Below, one piece after another: positions 13,958-22,651 of a stretch of 30,877 nucleotides of DNA. This DNA is from an uncultured Campylobacter sp. Lineage in GTDB: Bacteria; Campylobacterota; Campylobacteria; Campylobacterales; Campylobacteraceae. The notes under the pieces are model-generated. The model saw only the letters and a program-made list of their open reading frames with translations. It was not told the origin of the DNA and ran no database searches. The stretch spans positions 1-30,877 of the forward strand of contig NZ_CALINL010000080.1 of assembly GCF_938045225.1 (NCBI RefSeq), in the 5' to 3' direction. Position numbers and translations under genes: made by a program. Numbering within the stretch: position 1 is the stretch's first letter; each line of letters opens with the position of its first letter.

Positions 13958-14482
13958 ATGGCAAAAGTCAAATTTCACGGCGCAGACATCGCGCTAAAAG
14001 GCGAAGAGGTATTCGTGGGCTCATATGCGCCTGAGGTCACGCTAGTCGGGCAGGATCTAGGCGAGTTTAAGGTCGGCGGTAACAACGGCATCGAGATCCT
14101 AGTCGCAGTACCGTCGCTAGATACGGGCGTTTGCGCGACTGAGACGCGTAAATTTAACGAAAAAATGGCGGCAAAACAGGCGATCAAACTAAGCGTGATC
14201 TCGATGGATCTGCCGTTTGCGATGGGTAGATTTTGCTCTACGGAGGGCATCAAAAATTTAAAAGTCGGCAGCGACTTTAGAGCTAGAGAGTTCGGCGAAA
14301 AATACGGCGTAATCATCGGCGAAGGACCGCTTGCAGGGCTTTTGGCTAGAGCCGTTTTCGTTATCAAAGACGGCGTCGTCATCCACAAACAAATCGTCCC
14401 CGAGATCACGGATGAGCCAAACTACGACGCGGTATTTGACGCGATAAAATCAAGCGGAGGCTGCGGCTGCGGGTGTATGTAA
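13958..14482 (+). CDS. tpx: Thiol peroxidase Tpx
   Basis: Tpx is an atypical 2-Cys peroxiredoxin that reduces lipid and other hydroperoxides using thioredoxin. The peroxidatic Cys59 is in VPSLDTGVCATETRKFN and the resolving Cys93 in GRFCSTEGIKNLKVGSDFRAREFGEKYGV, the standard Tpx spacing. The ATG at 13958 follows AAAGGAAAAAT; the frame is open from a GTG at 13913, but those 15 residues lack a ribosome binding site and family similarity. The 174-residue protein ends SSGGCGCGCM, adding three closely spaced Cys beyond the usual Tpx end. It diverges from the nrdD-like/nrdG operon, and a strong terminator follows at 14491-14520. Confidence 0.94.
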   Translation: MAKVKFHGADIALKGEEVFVGSYAPEVTLVGQDLGEFKVGGNNGIEILVAVPSLDTGVCATETRKFNEKMAAKQAIKLSVISMDLPFAMGRFCSTEGIKNLKVGSDFRAREFGEKYGVIIGEGPLAGLLARAVFVIKDGVVIHKQIVPEITDEPNYDAVFDAIKSSGGCGCGCM

Positions 14483-14490
14483 CAAACGTA

Positions 14491-14520
14491 AATTTAAAGG
14501 GTCTTTTGACTCTTTAAATT
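14491..14520 (+). terminator. Terminator after tpx
   Basis: A 13-bp stem, AATTTAAAGGGTC (14491-14503) with GACTCTTTAAATT (14508-14520), has a TTTT loop and one G-T wobble. It starts 9 bases after the tpx stop. The rest of the gap to 14693 is AT-rich with no gene-like frame and no further structure I trust. Confidence 0.75.
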
Positions 14521-14693
14521 TGCTAAATTTATTTGTTTTACTACTTATTTTGACTTTGAATTTGATAAGATTTCTTTGTGATTATTGTGTGAGTAAAATC
14601 GTTACGTAAGGTATTTAGGATTAAGCCTAATGGTCTGTAATACTTTCCATTGCCAATATACAGAAAGCCACATACTTATAAGAAAATCTTTAT

Positions 14694-15284
14694 TTACTTT
14701 GCAAAATCATAATTTACATAAATCCAGGCATTTAAGTCTTTTAGCTCTGGGTAGTTATTGATAGTTTCCACTTTGATTTCATAAATCCCAGGACTTAATT
14801 TTTCATAAAATATAGTTCTATCGAAAACTACTCTGGCTGGTCTTGATGGATTAACAATATTATCAATTAGTGTTATATTGGTATTTTTTATGGCTTTTAC
14901 TGTGATTTTAACAGGAAAAGGAGGATATATTCGTTCAAAATAATCAGTGCAAAGATATTTTTTTACAAGCCTATCGTAAGTCTCATTATCTAGTCTAGTT
15001 TGTTTGTATTTATCGTAATGTAAATCTACGAATATTTTAGATTTTTTGTCCTCAACTCTTACAAAGAAATTTGCTTTGCTCCCTTTTTTGCTGATATTGA
15101 TAGGCTCAGCAACGGGTAGCTCAGGCGCATCAGTAAAACCCAAGATATAAGACCAATCCGCATTAAAAAAGCCATAAAACCATGCTACTGGTGTAAGTAA
15201 GGCTAATATTAAGAGTGAGATAAGTATGGACTGTTTTCTAGTTCGCTCCGCTCCTAGTGCTAAAGCCAAGATTCTTTTTCTCAT
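14694..15284 (-). CDS. Membrane-anchored protein, DUF5625-like
   Basis: This 196-residue protein has a basic N-terminus (MRKRILALALGAERTRKQ) followed by one transmembrane or signal-anchor segment, ILISLLILALLTPVAWFYGFF, at about 19-39. The rest should lie in the periplasm. The soluble domain opens with EPINISKKGSKANFFVRV and closes with LSPGIYEIKVETINNYPELKDL, a layout shared with the 12211-12905 protein, which suggests a beta-rich domain of the same family. ATG 15284 follows AAGGAACG on the minus strand, with a TATAAT at 15352-15347 giving a leader of about 55 bases. The gene and its surroundings are visibly more AT-rich than the core genes, hinting at later acquisition. The function is unknown. 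Confidence 0.65.
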   Translation of the reverse strand: MRKRILALALGAERTRKQSILISLLILALLTPVAWFYGFFNADWSYILGFTDAPELPVAEPINISKKGSKANFFVRVEDKKSKIFVDLHYDKYKQTRLDNETYDRLVKKYLCTDYFERIYPPFPVKITVKAIKNTNITLIDNIVNPSRPARVVFDRTIFYEKLSPGIYEIKVETINNYPELKDLNAWIYVNYDFAK

Positions 15285-15346
15285 TCTTATCGTTCCTTAA
15301 ACTTTTAATATTATGTTTTATTCATAAGAATTGTTATCAAGAATAG

Positions 15347-15352
15347 ATTATA
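15347..15352 (-). promoter_or_regulatory. Candidate -10 element upstream of the DUF5625-like gene
   Basis: On the minus strand the sequence AAAAAATATACTATAATC contains a consensus TATAAT in an A-rich context, typical of Campylobacter sigma-70 promoters, which often lack a clear -35. It lies 63 bases before ATG 15284. The rest of the AT-rich gap 15285-15548 shows no coding frame of note. Confidence 0.5.
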
Positions 15353-15548
15353 GTATATTTTTTAAAATTTAACCATTATCGATAGAAAATTATTATATTG
15401 ACAATCAACTCATTTCTAAAAATTTGAATATATAGATATTTGGAACTTCTAAATTTATATCTAGATTTATAAATTATTTTATTTTAATCACCTTCATAGC
15501 CTTCTAAGATTCTTACCATTTATGTAATCTTATCTTATTTGTTATTAT

Positions 15549-16316
15549 CTATATCCATAACAACATCGTCGTATTTGTAGCCAGTATCCCCTCTATCTCG
15601 TCACTTTTACACCCTTTTATGAGCGTGATCTCGCTTGCCGAGTAGTTTGAGATACCACGAGCGATATTTTTGCCTTGCAGGCTTTTTATCTCCACTATCT
15701 TGCCTCGCTCAAACTCGCCCGAGACTTCTTTCACACCCATGCTTAGCAAGCTTTTGCCATGCGCTAGGGCTTTTGCCGCGCCTTCGTCGATAATTAGCGA
15801 GCCTTTTTGCTCGGCTGAGTAGGCCAGCCAAAATTTACGCGAGTTTATACCCTTTTTATTTGCTAAAAATAGCGTCCCTACGTCCCCTCCTCTTGCCGCG
15901 TGCAAGATATTTTGCGGATCAAAGCCGTTTGCGATGATGAGATTTGTGCCGTTTTTAGTCGCCATCTGTGCGGCTGTGATCTTTGTGCGCATACCGCCGG
16001 TGCCAAATTTACTGCCCTCTGCGCCTGCGGCTTTTATCACGTTTTCATCGATATTTTCGACTAAATTTATAAATTTAGCGTCTTTAAATTCGCTTGGGTT
16101 TTTATCATATAGTCCGTCGATGTCGCTTAGTATCACGAGAATATCAGCGTCTATTAGACCCGCTACGAGCGCGCTTAGCGTGTCATTGTCGCCTACTTTT
16201 ACGCCTTTTATGCCTTCGCCTATGACGGGGTCGTTTTCGTTGATGACGGGGATGATCTTGCGCGCTAGTGGGGCGTTGCAGACGTTTCGCATATTTAGGT
16301 AGCGGCGTCTGTCGCT
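15549..16316 (-). pseudogene. proB: Glutamate 5-kinase remnant lacking its 5' third
   Basis: ProB phosphorylates glutamate as the first step of proline synthesis. Homology begins near 16316 with RRRYLNMRNVCNAPLARKIIPVINENDPV and continues through KVGDNDTLSALVAGLIDADILVILSDIDGLY and the GTGGMRTKITAA loop. It then covers the C-terminal PUA domain (SRKFWLAYSAEQKGSLIIDEGAAKAL to the end). The longest ATG frame gives 247 residues, against about 370 for the PUA-containing form. The first ~120 residues, with the ATP-binding KxGS motif and the substrate-binding SSGA loop, are absent. Upstream the frame runs into unrelated sequence and a stop at about 16371. It should be inactive. A functional proB would be expected elsewhere in the genome. 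Confidence 0.8.
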
Positions 16317-16399
16317 GCGTGTGTGAAATCGCTCGGAATGGCCGCTTCGTTTAAGATATGTTCGTTTTTTGTTCTGTTAAAACCCATTATTTTTTGCAT
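16295..16399 (-). other. Short ORF with promoter and ribosome binding site at the proB deletion junction
   Basis: ATG 16399 (minus) follows CAAGGAAAAAT and a -10-like TACAAT (16423-16418), so it looks like a true gene start. It encodes MQKIMGFNRTKNEHILNEAA and 14 more residues, then meets TAA at 16297-16295 in a frame different from proB. I do not recognise the peptide. It may be the 5' end of another gene fused to the proB fragment by a deletion. Confidence 0.4.
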
Positions 16400-16503
16400 A
16401 TTTTTCCTTGTTGGGCGATTGTAGCGAAAGTTGGTTTAAAATTTAAGAGAGCGGGGGATTTGAGCGGGTTTTTAAATTTAAATAAATTTGAAAAACCCTA
16501 AAA

Positions 16504-17520
16504 TCACTCTTTAAAGGGCTTATTAAATAAATCATTATCTTTCATGATTTTATTCTCTTTTTGTCGGTATTGCGCTGCCTTTTGAGTGTCCTTTGGGACG
16601 CCGTTACCTACCATATAGTCTAAATTTAGCCTAAAACAAGCATCGTGGCTACGTCCGCTGTCGCAAAGCTGGGTCGCTAACTCGAAAGTGTATTTGTAAA
16701 ACTCTTTGTTTATGTATTTGCCTATCGTTGAAAAAGAGCTGGTCGCGTCCCAGCCACATTTTTGAGCGATTTGGTCATTATCGCTTATATCGCAAAATTT
16801 AAGCAGATCTTGTCCCATTGAGTGAAGAGTTTTTGGCGATACATTTAGTTCGCTACATTTTGCTTTTTCGCTGTTATTGTATTCTAGGCAGGCTGCAAAT
16901 TCTGTTAAAAATTCCACGATACTGTTTATAGCATAAATTTTCTCTTGACGCCCAACATCTTTAAAATTTTGCAAGTCATATACGCTGCTGCCAACTATCT
17001 GCGACCATGACCTAGAAAACATACGAAAGCCAGCACCCTCGTCCCCGCCTACATCCAAGGTCTTTGTCTCGTATGTGCGCGAGACCTCGTAGCTAATGGG
17101 GCTTAAAAACAAATCGTCGTCTATATAGTAGTATTTCTTTTTGATGTCAAGCTTAAATTTATCCTTATTCTCTCCAAGTATATCAAGAATTTTGCCCTCA
17201 TATCTATCGATATGCTTTGATTGATTGCCTCTATTTGCATTGCGATTTGAATACGCATAGTATTTTTTGCCATTTGATAAAATTTGAGGAGCTTTTTTGT
17301 CTATCTCTTCATATGCTTTCTTGTCACGCCCAAGCTCCTTTGCTAGTTGATAGCGACGAGTCTCTATCTCTTTTATCTCATCAAATGACTTTTTATCCAC
17401 CACATATATACCTGTGTATTGTTTCACTGCTTTTTCGTCTTTGCTGTTTATGTCTTTGAAGCTGCACCCGCCAATAAAAAGCAAGGATATGAATATAAAG
17501 CAAAATTTTCTCACTGACAC
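16504..17520 (-). CDS. Lipoprotein with Sel1/Hcp-like C-terminus
   Basis: This 338-residue protein has a lipoprotein signal (VRKFCFIFISLLFIGGC, lipidated Cys at 19). The N-terminal half is Lys/Asp-rich and unrecognised (KKSFDEIKEIETRRYQLAKELG, then KKYYAYSNRNANRG). The C-terminal third has spaced Cys pairs (CLEYNNSEKAKC, CDISDNDQIAQKC, LCDSGRSHDAC) and ends with YMVGNGVPKDTQKAAQYRQK, a Sel1-type helical repeat as seen in Helicobacter cysteine-rich proteins. It probably sits on the inner or outer membrane facing the periplasm. The start GTG at 17520 lies inside the last codons of nrdA (10-base overlap); a second in-frame GTG is two codons on. Composition is more AT-rich than nrdA, so the gene may be an addition to this operon. 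Confidence 0.7.
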   Translation of the reverse strand: MSVRKFCFIFISLLFIGGCSFKDINSKDEKAVKQYTGIYVVDKKSFDEIKEIETRRYQLAKELGRDKKAYEEIDKKAPQILSNGKKYYAYSNRNANRGNQSKHIDRYEGKILDILGENKDKFKLDIKKKYYYIDDDLFLSPISYEVSRTYETKTLDVGGDEGAGFRMFSRSWSQIVGSSVYDLQNFKDVGRQEKIYAINSIVEFLTEFAACLEYNNSEKAKCSELNVSPKTLHSMGQDLLKFCDISDNDQIAQKCGWDATSSFSTIGKYINKEFYKYTFELATQLCDSGRSHDACFRLNLDYMVGNGVPKDTQKAAQYRQKENKIMKDNDLFNKPFKE

Positions 17521-19886
17521 CCCTCACATTCGATCGAGCGATCGGCGACGTTGTTTAGCTTCTCGCTATCAGGGCTTTCGGAGCGTAGATAGTAGGTCGA
17601 TTTTAGTCCCAGCTCCCACGCAAGCGTGTAAATTTCGCTCAGATATCCGCCGCTAGCTTTGTCTAGGCTCATGAAAATATTTAGGCTCTGGCCCTGGTCG
17701 ATCCACTTTTGGCGGATGGCGCCGGCACGCACGAGTACGCGCTGATCTAGCTCGTAGGCAGGCGTGTAGAACTGCCACGTCTCAGGGCTGAGATTTGGTA
17801 CGACGTTTGGTATCATGCCGCTTAGATTGTGCTCGAACCATTTGCGCTTATACACGGGCTCGATCGTCTGGGTGGTGCCCACAAGTATGCTGATGCTAGA
17901 CGTCGGTGCGATCGCCATCAGATAGCCGTTTCGCATGCCGTCTTTTTTGACCTTTTCGCGCAGTTTGCTCCAGTCGCAGGCGTTCTCGTCAAATAGCCCG
18001 CCTCTATCGTTTAGAAGCGCTTTGGCATTTGCGTTTGCCGTATCGATAGGCATCACTCCTCTGCTCCACTTTGAGCCTTCAAAGAGCGGATAAACGCCCT
18101 TTTCTACCGCCAAATTTGAGCTGGCGTAGATGGCGTTGTAGCTTATGTTCTCCATCACGCTATCGATCAGCGCTAGGTGCTCGTAGCTGCCCCATTTCAC
18201 GCCGCGCTCGGCTAGCATCTGTGCCTCGCCCATGACGCCAAGGCCGATCGAGCGGGATGCTAGGTTGGTGTGCTTGACCTTTTTGTGCGGGTAGAAATTT
18301 AGATCGATGACGTTATCTAGCATGCGTACGGCGATCGGTACGACGCGCTCGATGTCCTCTTTTTTGTTGATTTTGCTTAAATTTATACTCGCGAGGTTGC
18401 ACACGGCGGTTTTGCCCTCTATGCTTTCTTTTTCGACGATGAAAATTTGCTCTCCGCCGATGCTATCTAGAGCGCTTAGTTTTTTGGCCTTTTTGGTTAT
18501 GCCGCTATCAACCGTGACGTCTTCTTCCTCGTCAAATAATCGCTCGGTGCCGTTATCAAACGTGATCTTGATCTTATAATAGTTCGGCTGCGTATTTTGG
18601 AAAATTTCGGTGCATAAATTTGAGCTCCTGATGATACCGTCGTGGTCGTTTGGATTGGCTTTGTTTGCATTATCTTTAAAGCACAAAAATGGCATGCCTG
18701 ATTCAAAATAGCTAGTTAAAATTTTCTTCCACAGTTCTTTTGCCATGACGACGTTTTTTTGGATATTTTCGTCGTTTTCGTATGCTAGGTAGCGAGCCTC
18801 GAACTCATCGCCGTATAGATCGCACAGATCGGCGACTTCTGCGGGGTCAAAGAGAGTCCAGCGCGCGTTTTCTTTGACTCGTTTCATGAAAAGGTCGTTT
18901 ATCCAAAGCGCCGGGAATAGCTCATGCGCTCTTCGGCGCTCCTCGCCCGAGTTTTTGCGCAAATCCAGGAAGTCGCTCACGTCCATGTGCCACGGCTCGA
19001 CGTAGACGGCTATCGCGCCCTTTCTCGTGCCTAGCTGATCGACGGCGACGGCGATGTCGTTCGTGACTTTTAGAAACGGGATGATGCCGCCCGCGGCGTT
19101 TTTATGTCCGTCGATGCTACCACCCATAGCGCGCACTTTGCACCAGTCCCAGCCGATACCGCCGCCAAATTTGCTAAGTAAGGCCATCTCTTTGTAGCTA
19201 TCAAAAATCCCCTCGATATTATCTGGCGTACTTCCCACGTAGCAAGAGCTTAGCTGATGGCGCGTCGTGCGGGCGTTTGAGAGTGTCGGAGTGGCGAGCA
19301 TGACTTCAAATTTAGATATGAGGTCGTAAAATTTCTTTGCCCAGCCTTGACAGTCTAGTTCGTTTTGCGCGAGGAACATCGCAATCGCCATAAACATCTG
19401 CTGCGGTAGCTCTATCGGCGCGCCGCTGCGGTCTTTGATGAGGTAGCGGTCGTATAGCGTCTTGATACCAAGATATGCAAACTGTAAGTCGCGCTCGGGC
19501 CTGATGTAGTCGTTTAGGTCGTCTAGATCGTATTTTTCTTTTAGCCCAGGGATGATACGGCCTGCTTTTTCGCCTTTTTGCAGATAGTCGCGCAGGTGGT
19601 TATAGCCGCTAAAGCCCGTGACCTTGTGATAAAGGTCGTATAAAAACAGCCTCGCCGCAACAAATGTCCAGTTTGGGCGGTCGATGTCGATCTTTTCAAC
19701 CGCCGTTTTGATGAGGGTTTGCTGGATCTCTTCGGTCGTGATCATATCGCGAAATTGAATTTTCGCGTCCACCTCAAGCTCGCTTAGGCTCACATTTGTT
19801 AGCCCCGCGACCGCCTCGCTTGTGTATTTTTTGATCTTGCTTACGTCAAGCTCTTCCGTGCGCCCGTTTCGTTTTAGTACTTTCAT
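17511..19886 (-). CDS. nrdA: Ribonucleoside-diphosphate reductase, alpha subunit
   Basis: NrdA is the catalytic subunit of class I ribonucleotide reductase and makes dNDPs with the radical subunit NrdB (not in this window). The 791-residue protein begins with an ATP-cone (VLKRNGRTEELDVSKIKKYT). It has SSCYVGSTPDN with the first redox Cys, SSNLCTEIF with the active-site Cys and Glu, and CNLASINLSKI. TSSISILVGTTQTIEPVYKR carries the radical-transfer region, and ECEGCQ is the C-terminal Cys pair that shuttles electrons. About 60 residues separate NLCTEIF from CNLASINLS, longer than in E. coli and, as far as I recall, shared by other Campylobacter NrdA. Its ATG overlaps the purB stop by one base (TAATG), so the two genes form one operon. 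Confidence 0.96.
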   Translation of the reverse strand: MKVLKRNGRTEELDVSKIKKYTSEAVAGLTNVSLSELEVDAKIQFRDMITTEEIQQTLIKTAVEKIDIDRPNWTFVAARLFLYDLYHKVTGFSGYNHLRDYLQKGEKAGRIIPGLKEKYDLDDLNDYIRPERDLQFAYLGIKTLYDRYLIKDRSGAPIELPQQMFMAIAMFLAQNELDCQGWAKKFYDLISKFEVMLATPTLSNARTTRHQLSSCYVGSTPDNIEGIFDSYKEMALLSKFGGGIGWDWCKVRAMGGSIDGHKNAAGGIIPFLKVTNDIAVAVDQLGTRKGAIAVYVEPWHMDVSDFLDLRKNSGEERRRAHELFPALWINDLFMKRVKENARWTLFDPAEVADLCDLYGDEFEARYLAYENDENIQKNVVMAKELWKKILTSYFESGMPFLCFKDNANKANPNDHDGIIRSSNLCTEIFQNTQPNYYKIKITFDNGTERLFDEEEDVTVDSGITKKAKKLSALDSIGGEQIFIVEKESIEGKTAVCNLASINLSKINKKEDIERVVPIAVRMLDNVIDLNFYPHKKVKHTNLASRSIGLGVMGEAQMLAERGVKWGSYEHLALIDSVMENISYNAIYASSNLAVEKGVYPLFEGSKWSRGVMPIDTANANAKALLNDRGGLFDENACDWSKLREKVKKDGMRNGYLMAIAPTSSISILVGTTQTIEPVYKRKWFEHNLSGMIPNVVPNLSPETWQFYTPAYELDQRVLVRAGAIRQKWIDQGQSLNIFMSLDKASGGYLSEIYTLAWELGLKSTYYLRSESPDSEKLNNVADRSIECEGCQ

Positions 19887-21229
19887 TAAATTTCGCCCTG
19901 CTTTCCGAATACTCTCGCAAATATCCCATCCACGTGCCTGGCGTAATAAGCATAATCAAAGCACTCTTTTATCTCGGCTTCGCCCAGGCTTGCGCGTAGC
20001 TCCTCGTCGGCGAGTAAATTTTGTAAAAACAGGCTCTCGCCGTTTTCGTTTATCGCTTTTTTACCCTCTTGCAGATCCGCCCAGACTTTCATCGCGTTGC
20101 GCTGTACGATCTTGTACGCATTTTCGCGCGAAATACCGCGCTGCGGAAGCTGCAGAAGCACGCGCTGAGAAAAGACGAGTCCGCCGGTTAAATTTAGATT
20201 TTTCATCATATTTTCCGGATAAACTACCAAATTTGCGATCAAATTCGTAATGCGCGCGAGCATGAAATCGGCCGTGATAAAGGCGTCCGGCAGGATAAAT
20301 CTCTCGACCGAGCTGTGGCTGATATCGCGTTCGTGCCAGAGCGCGACGTTTTCGAGCGCCGGCGTCACGTATGAGCGCAGCATCCTGCAAAGGCCGGTGA
20401 TGTTTTCGCTAAGCACGGGATTGCGCTTGTGCGGCATCGCGCTGGAGCCCTTTTGACCTGGACTGAAATACTCCTCAGCCTCGTAAACTTCCGTCCTTTG
20501 GAAGTGGCGCACGGCGACGGCGATCTTTTCGCAGGTGGCGGCTAGCACGGCGATAGCGCTGATGACGTGGGCGTAGCGGTCGCGCTGGATGACCTGATTT
20601 GACGCGGGAGCAGGTTTTAGACCAAGCTCAGCGCAGGTTAGCTCCTCAAACTCGAGCGGTGCGTGAGCGAAGTTTCCCATCGCACCGCTTAGTTTGCCGT
20701 ATGCGGCGACCTCTTTGGCGTCTTGTAGCAGCTTTAGCGCGCGCGCGACCTCGTCGTACCAGACCGCAAGCACGAGTCCGAAGGTGATTGGCTCTCCGTG
20801 GATGCCGTGGCTGCGGCCGACCATCATCGTGTTTTTGTGCTCCTGTGCCCTGGTTTTGATCGCGCTCATTAGGCCCTTTACGTCCTCGATGATGAGCTCC
20901 ATGCTGCTTTTGATCTGAAGCGCGACGGCGGTGTCGATGCAATCTGAGCTAGTCATGCCGTAGTGCACGAAGCGGCTCTCCTCGCCCAGGCTCTCGCTCA
21001 CGCTCGTTAGAAATGCGATCACGTCGTGCTTAGTCGTCTTTTCTATCTCGTCGATGCGTGCTATGTCAAATTTTGCGTTTTTGCAAATTTTCTCGCAGTC
21101 TGCATCGCTGATAAAGCCCAGCTTATTCCATGCTTTGACCGCAGCCTTTTCGACCTCCAGCCACGCACCGTATTTTGCCTGCATATTCCACTTCTGCGCC
21201 ATCTGTTCGCGCGAATATCTCTCTACCAT
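19886..21229 (-). CDS. purB: Adenylosuccinate lyase
   Basis: PurB cleaves SAICAR to AICAR and adenylosuccinate to AMP in purine synthesis. The 447-residue protein has VERYSREQMAQKWNMQAKYGAWLEVE at the N-terminus, MTSSDCIDTAVALQI, and the catalytic-His region VGRSHGIHGEPITFG. The family signature loop GQKGSSAMPHKRNPV, with the catalytic Ser, is also present. Length is standard. It is the first gene of purB-nrdA (and possibly the lipoprotein), linking purine supply with deoxynucleotide synthesis. The 124-base gap to the divergent pseudouridine synthase gene must carry promoters for both directions. Confidence 0.96.
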   Translation of the reverse strand: MVERYSREQMAQKWNMQAKYGAWLEVEKAAVKAWNKLGFISDADCEKICKNAKFDIARIDEIEKTTKHDVIAFLTSVSESLGEESRFVHYGMTSSDCIDTAVALQIKSSMELIIEDVKGLMSAIKTRAQEHKNTMMVGRSHGIHGEPITFGLVLAVWYDEVARALKLLQDAKEVAAYGKLSGAMGNFAHAPLEFEELTCAELGLKPAPASNQVIQRDRYAHVISAIAVLAATCEKIAVAVRHFQRTEVYEAEEYFSPGQKGSSAMPHKRNPVLSENITGLCRMLRSYVTPALENVALWHERDISHSSVERFILPDAFITADFMLARITNLIANLVVYPENMMKNLNLTGGLVFSQRVLLQLPQRGISRENAYKIVQRNAMKVWADLQEGKKAINENGESLFLQNLLADEELRASLGEAEIKECFDYAYYARHVDGIFARVFGKQGEI

Positions 21230-21353
21230 CTTTAGCCTTTTTTATGCGAATTTTTGTATAATTTTTTAAGGAAAGATTATATAAAAACTGGGCTGAAAAG
21301 GCGGTTAGTATCCGCTAAATTTGCCCTTAAATTTTAGATTTAAAGAGTGAAAA

Positions 21354-22262
21354 TTGCCTTATATTCATAAATTTATCGCGCATGCCGAATGGCAAAAAGC
21401 GTATGAAATTTTACTACGAAACGGCTATAAAATGCGTGAAGCCCAGCGCCTCATCGACAAAGGCCGACTCATCTGCGACGGCGCGGTCGTCAGCGAGAAA
21501 AACACTTTGCTAAGCGGTGAAATTTGCCTGATAGAGTATGAGACGAATCCACGCGGGCTAAAGCCGGTTTTTGAGTGCGATAAATTTGCCGTTTTCGATA
21601 AACCCAGCGGCGTGCTTAGCCACCCAAACGGCAGACATTGCGAGTACTCGTTAAATGACGAAATTTGGTCACTCTACGGTCGCGAAGCGTCGGTCGCACA
21701 TCGTCTAGACTGCGAAACGAGCGGACTCATCGTCGTGGGCAAAGACAAAAACGCGGTCGTAAATTTAAAAAAACTTTTTGAAAATAGGCAAGTTTATAAA
21801 AGTTACGTCGCACTCGCGCAGGGAAAGATAAGCGAAAATTTGCGTATCGAAGTGAATATGGATCTAGCAAACGACTACGACGACGTGAAAATGCGAATGC
21901 AAATTTGCGAGGACGGCAAAAGCGCAGTGACGGAGATTTTGCCGATAAAGTATTTTGCCGATATCGATGCGACGCTGGTTCGAGCCGTACCGCTCACGGG
22001 CAGACAACATCAAATTCGTTTGCATTTGTTCCACGTGGAACATAAGATTTTAGGTGAACCGCTCTACGGCCTAGCACGACCGCAAATCGAGAAAATTTTA
22101 GATAAAGAGATGAGCAAAACCGAGCGAATTTTAACGACCGGAGCGCCTAGACTGTTGCTGCACTCGGATGAAATTTGTTTTAAATTCGATGGTATAGAAT
22201 ACAGAATAAAATCTAAATTCGACGCACAAGATGAATTTTATAAACTCGTAAAGCACGGATAG
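21354..22262 (+). CDS. RluA-family pseudouridine synthase
   Basis: This 302-residue enzyme converts uridine to pseudouridine in RNA. An S4-like RNA-binding segment (RNGYKMREAQRLIDKGRLICDGAVV) is at about 20-45. The catalytic RluA domain follows with KPSGVLSHPN, AHRLDCETSGLIVVGK (catalytic Asp in HRLD), VYKSYVALAQGK and LTGRQHQIRLHLFHVEHKILGEPLYG. The start is a TTG at 21354; no ATG fits the family N-terminus and the frame closes upstream. The exact target (23S rRNA or tRNA position) cannot be assigned. The stretch encoding LFHVEH contains the 16-bp palindrome at 22027-22042. Confidence 0.9.
   Translation: MPYIHKFIAHAEWQKAYEILLRNGYKMREAQRLIDKGRLICDGAVVSEKNTLLSGEICLIEYETNPRGLKPVFECDKFAVFDKPSGVLSHPNGRHCEYSLNDEIWSLYGREASVAHRLDCETSGLIVVGKDKNAVVNLKKLFENRQVYKSYVALAQGKISENLRIEVNMDLANDYDDVKMRMQICEDGKSAVTEILPIKYFADIDATLVRAVPLTGRQHQIRLHLFHVEHKILGEPLYGLARPQIEKILDKEMSKTERILTTGAPRLLLHSDEICFKFDGIEYRIKSKFDAQDEFYKLVKHG
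22027..22042. promoter_or_regulatory. parS-like ParB binding site
   Basis: TGTTCCACGTGGAACA is a perfect 16-bp palindrome of the parS form TGTTnCACGTGnAACA bound by ParB/Spo0J. An identical copy is at 25786-25801. It lies inside the RluA-type gene, about 18.6 kb from dnaA; parS sites typically cluster near origins. Recognition is by pattern only. Confidence 0.75.
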
Positions 22263-22651
22263 ATTTTGAACCGATTTGTCAGGCTGTTTTTATTATCAGT
22301 GTTTTATTTTCCGTTCGCTAGTTTTATAAAATCTTGCAGCATAAAAACGGTAAATTTTAGATATGCAACATCCGCCAGCGATAGCATCAAGCGCAAAACG
22401 ATGCCGCAAAATTTAGCTACGATTAGGCACGATACGCCCCGCATAAATAGCATTTTTATTTCGGATATATGACATTACGCGCTTGCCTGCTTGCTTGGTA
22501 ACCCTACTCTATTTCGGTTTTAATAAAAAAGCTAAAAAGATAAACTAACGTAAATTTCGTTAGTAAATTTAGTCTTGTTAGTTAGTGTGCGGTTAAATTT
22601 AGACGGTGGAAACGGGTTTTAGCACCGGCAAGTTAGATTAAGCAAAAATTT
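22263..22651. other. Gene-poor gap after the pseudouridine synthase gene
   Basis: No convincing gene is seen. A 68-codon open frame from TTG 22266 encodes a hydrophobic start followed by unrecognised sequence and has no ribosome binding site. ACTAACG (22544-22550) and CGTTAGT (22558-22564) form a 7-bp hairpin without a T run. The rest is low-complexity AT-rich DNA, consistent with decayed sequence. Confidence 0.5.

Noticed and set aside
20061..20942. Long open frames overlapping purB in other frames (for example 20646-20942 and 20061-20390)
   Set aside because: They are Arg/Ala/His-rich shadows of the GC-rich purB codons, with no ribosome binding sites or recognisable domains.
22266..22472. 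68-codon open frame after the pseudouridine synthase
   Set aside because: TTG start four bases after the previous stop with no ribosome binding site, and the sequence after the hydrophobic start looks random. Kept only as part of the gap description.
22544..22564. ACTAACG/CGTTAGT hairpin as a terminator
   Set aside because: Short stem, no T run, and far from the preceding stop codon.
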